Assembly: GCA_003456155.1 (NCBI GenBank)
Contig: DMPC01000034.1
Span: 8,555 to 15,213 of the forward strand
DNA: 6,659 nt
Source of the DNA: Actinomycetota bacterium
GTDB lineage: Bacteria > Actinomycetota > Actinomycetes > S36-B12
Direction of reading: 5' to 3'
Shown here: piece after piece, positions 5,967-6,659 of the stretch
How positions within the stretch are numbered: position 1 is the stretch's first letter
Layout: the number at the start of each line of letters is the position of its first letter
Program-made: the position numbers and the translations under genes
Notes under the pieces: generated by a model
Told to the model about the DNA's origin: nothing
Database searches by the model: none
Seen by the model: the letters and a program-made list of their open reading frames with translations, nothing else

Positions 5967-6659
5967 ATGACCGACATCACGCCCCGGATGAACCGCCTGT
6001 TCAACCCGACCTCGGGTCGCTGCCTCGACGTCGCCGTCGACCATGGATTCTTCGGCGAGCACGCCTTCCTCGGCGGGATCGAGAACCTGCGCGCCACGGT
6101 GGCCACCCTCGTCGACGCCAATCCGGATGCCATCCAGCTCACGCAGGGGCAGGCCAGCCTGCTCCAGCACGAACACGGGGGTCGCGCCCGCCCCGCCCTG
6201 GTCATGCGCACCGACGTCGCCAATGTCTACGGCAAGGAGCTGCCGGACCATCTCTACAGCCTGATGCTCCCCGAGCCAGCCCTGCGCGGAGTTCAGATGG
6301 ACGCCGTGTGCATCGTCGTCAACCTCTTCGACCTCCCCGGACGCCCCGACGTCCGCGAGGCCTGCATCCAGAACGTGCTCAGGGCTCGTCAGGACTGCGA
6401 CCGCTACGGCATGCCCCTCATGGTCGAGCCCCTGGTGATGAAGGACGCCGAGGCCGGCGGCTACACCGTCAACGGCGACCTTGAGTCCATCGTGGCCGTC
6501 GTGCGGCAGGCGGTCGAGCTCGGTGCCGACATCATCAAGGCTGACCCCACTGACGAGCCCAACGACTACCACCACGTGATCCGCACTGCGACAGGCATCC
6601 CCGTGCTCGTGCGTGGGGGCGGCCGTGTCAGCGACCGGGAGCTGCTGGAGCGCACGAAG
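5967..6659 (+). CDS. Class I aldolase, DhnA/DeoC superfamily (partial, 3' end beyond window)
   Basis: ATG at 5967 with aggaag (5957-5962) four bases upstream; the frame stays open to the last base, giving 231 residues of a protein that probably needs a few dozen more. It is a TIM-barrel aldolase of the class I fructose-bisphosphate aldolase / DhnA / LsrF group (COG1830-like). Seen: RCLDVAVDHGFFGE (18-31, the D-x-x-x-D-H-G first strand); DAIQLTQGQ (54-62); LVMRTDVANVYG (78-89); DAVCIVVNLF (112-121); MPLMVEPLVM (149-158); GADIIKADPTDEP (186-198), where K191 is the expected Schiff-base lysine; and VLVRGGGRVSD (213-223), the phosphate-binding strand. These enzymes cleave or form ketose phosphates in the cytoplasm. 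The exact substrate (fructose 1,6-bisphosphate, a deoxy or keto sugar phosphate, an inositol-pathway product) cannot be told from this. It is transcribed away from the eCIS operon and is probably unrelated to it. Confidence 0.88.
   Translation, partial: MTDITPRMNRLFNPTSGRCLDVAVDHGFFGEHAFLGGIENLRATVATLVDANPDAIQLTQGQASLLQHEHGGRARPALVMRTDVANVYGKELPDHLYSLMLPEPALRGVQMDAVCIVVNLFDLPGRPDVREACIQNVLRARQDCDRYGMPLMVEPLVMKDAEAGGYTVNGDLESIVAVVRQAVELGADIIKADPTDEPNDYHHVIRTATGIPVLVRGGGRVSDRELLERTK

Noticed and set aside
5913..6575. 220-residue minus-strand open frame opposite the aldolase
   Set aside because: The plus-strand frame encodes clear aldolase motifs with a proper ribosome site; this frame is its mirror.

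Overview
The window is GC-rich (about two thirds G+C, C/G-biased third codon positions, some GTG starts), with Ser/Thr/Pro/Ala-rich linkers and protein families typical of actinobacteria. I cannot name the genus.

Layout. A plus-strand gene enters from the left edge and ends at 546. It is the C-terminal part of a protein with a discoidin-like (F5/8 type C-like) segment between Ser/Pro-rich repeats. Thirty bases on, a convergent minus-strand operon ends at 576. Read in its own direction (right to left) the operon has three genes: a DUF4255/Pvc16-family protein (5709-5038), a Pvc15/Cis15-type AAA+ ATPase (5041-3053, ATGA overlap with the first gene) and an 823-residue single-span membrane protein (3047-576, starting 5 bases after the ATPase stop). 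DUF4255 next to this AAA+ type marks an extracellular-type contractile injection system (eCIS; Afp, PVC and Streptomyces CIS lineage). No sheath, tube, spike or baseplate gene is in the window. If the cluster is complete, they should lie left of position 1.

To the right, a 257-base divergent intergenic region (5710-5966) holds an AT-rich island with a 48-base dyad built as 9-9-12-9-9. It is followed by a plus-strand class I (DhnA/DeoC-type) aldolase gene that runs off the right edge. The aldolase looks like ordinary metabolism, so the eCIS module seems to end in this intergenic region.

How the genes may work together. In the eCIS families the DUF4255 protein caps or terminates the tube/sheath, and the AAA+ ATPase serves assembly or cargo loading. 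The membrane protein has Ig-like domains predicted in the cytoplasm, one transmembrane helix, and two outside FN3-like domains, each split by low-complexity inserts. Its place in the operon suggests it links a cytoplasmic injection particle to the envelope. That is inference, and it is the most interesting point of the window. The partial discoidin-like protein has the same low-complexity style and may be a second envelope component.
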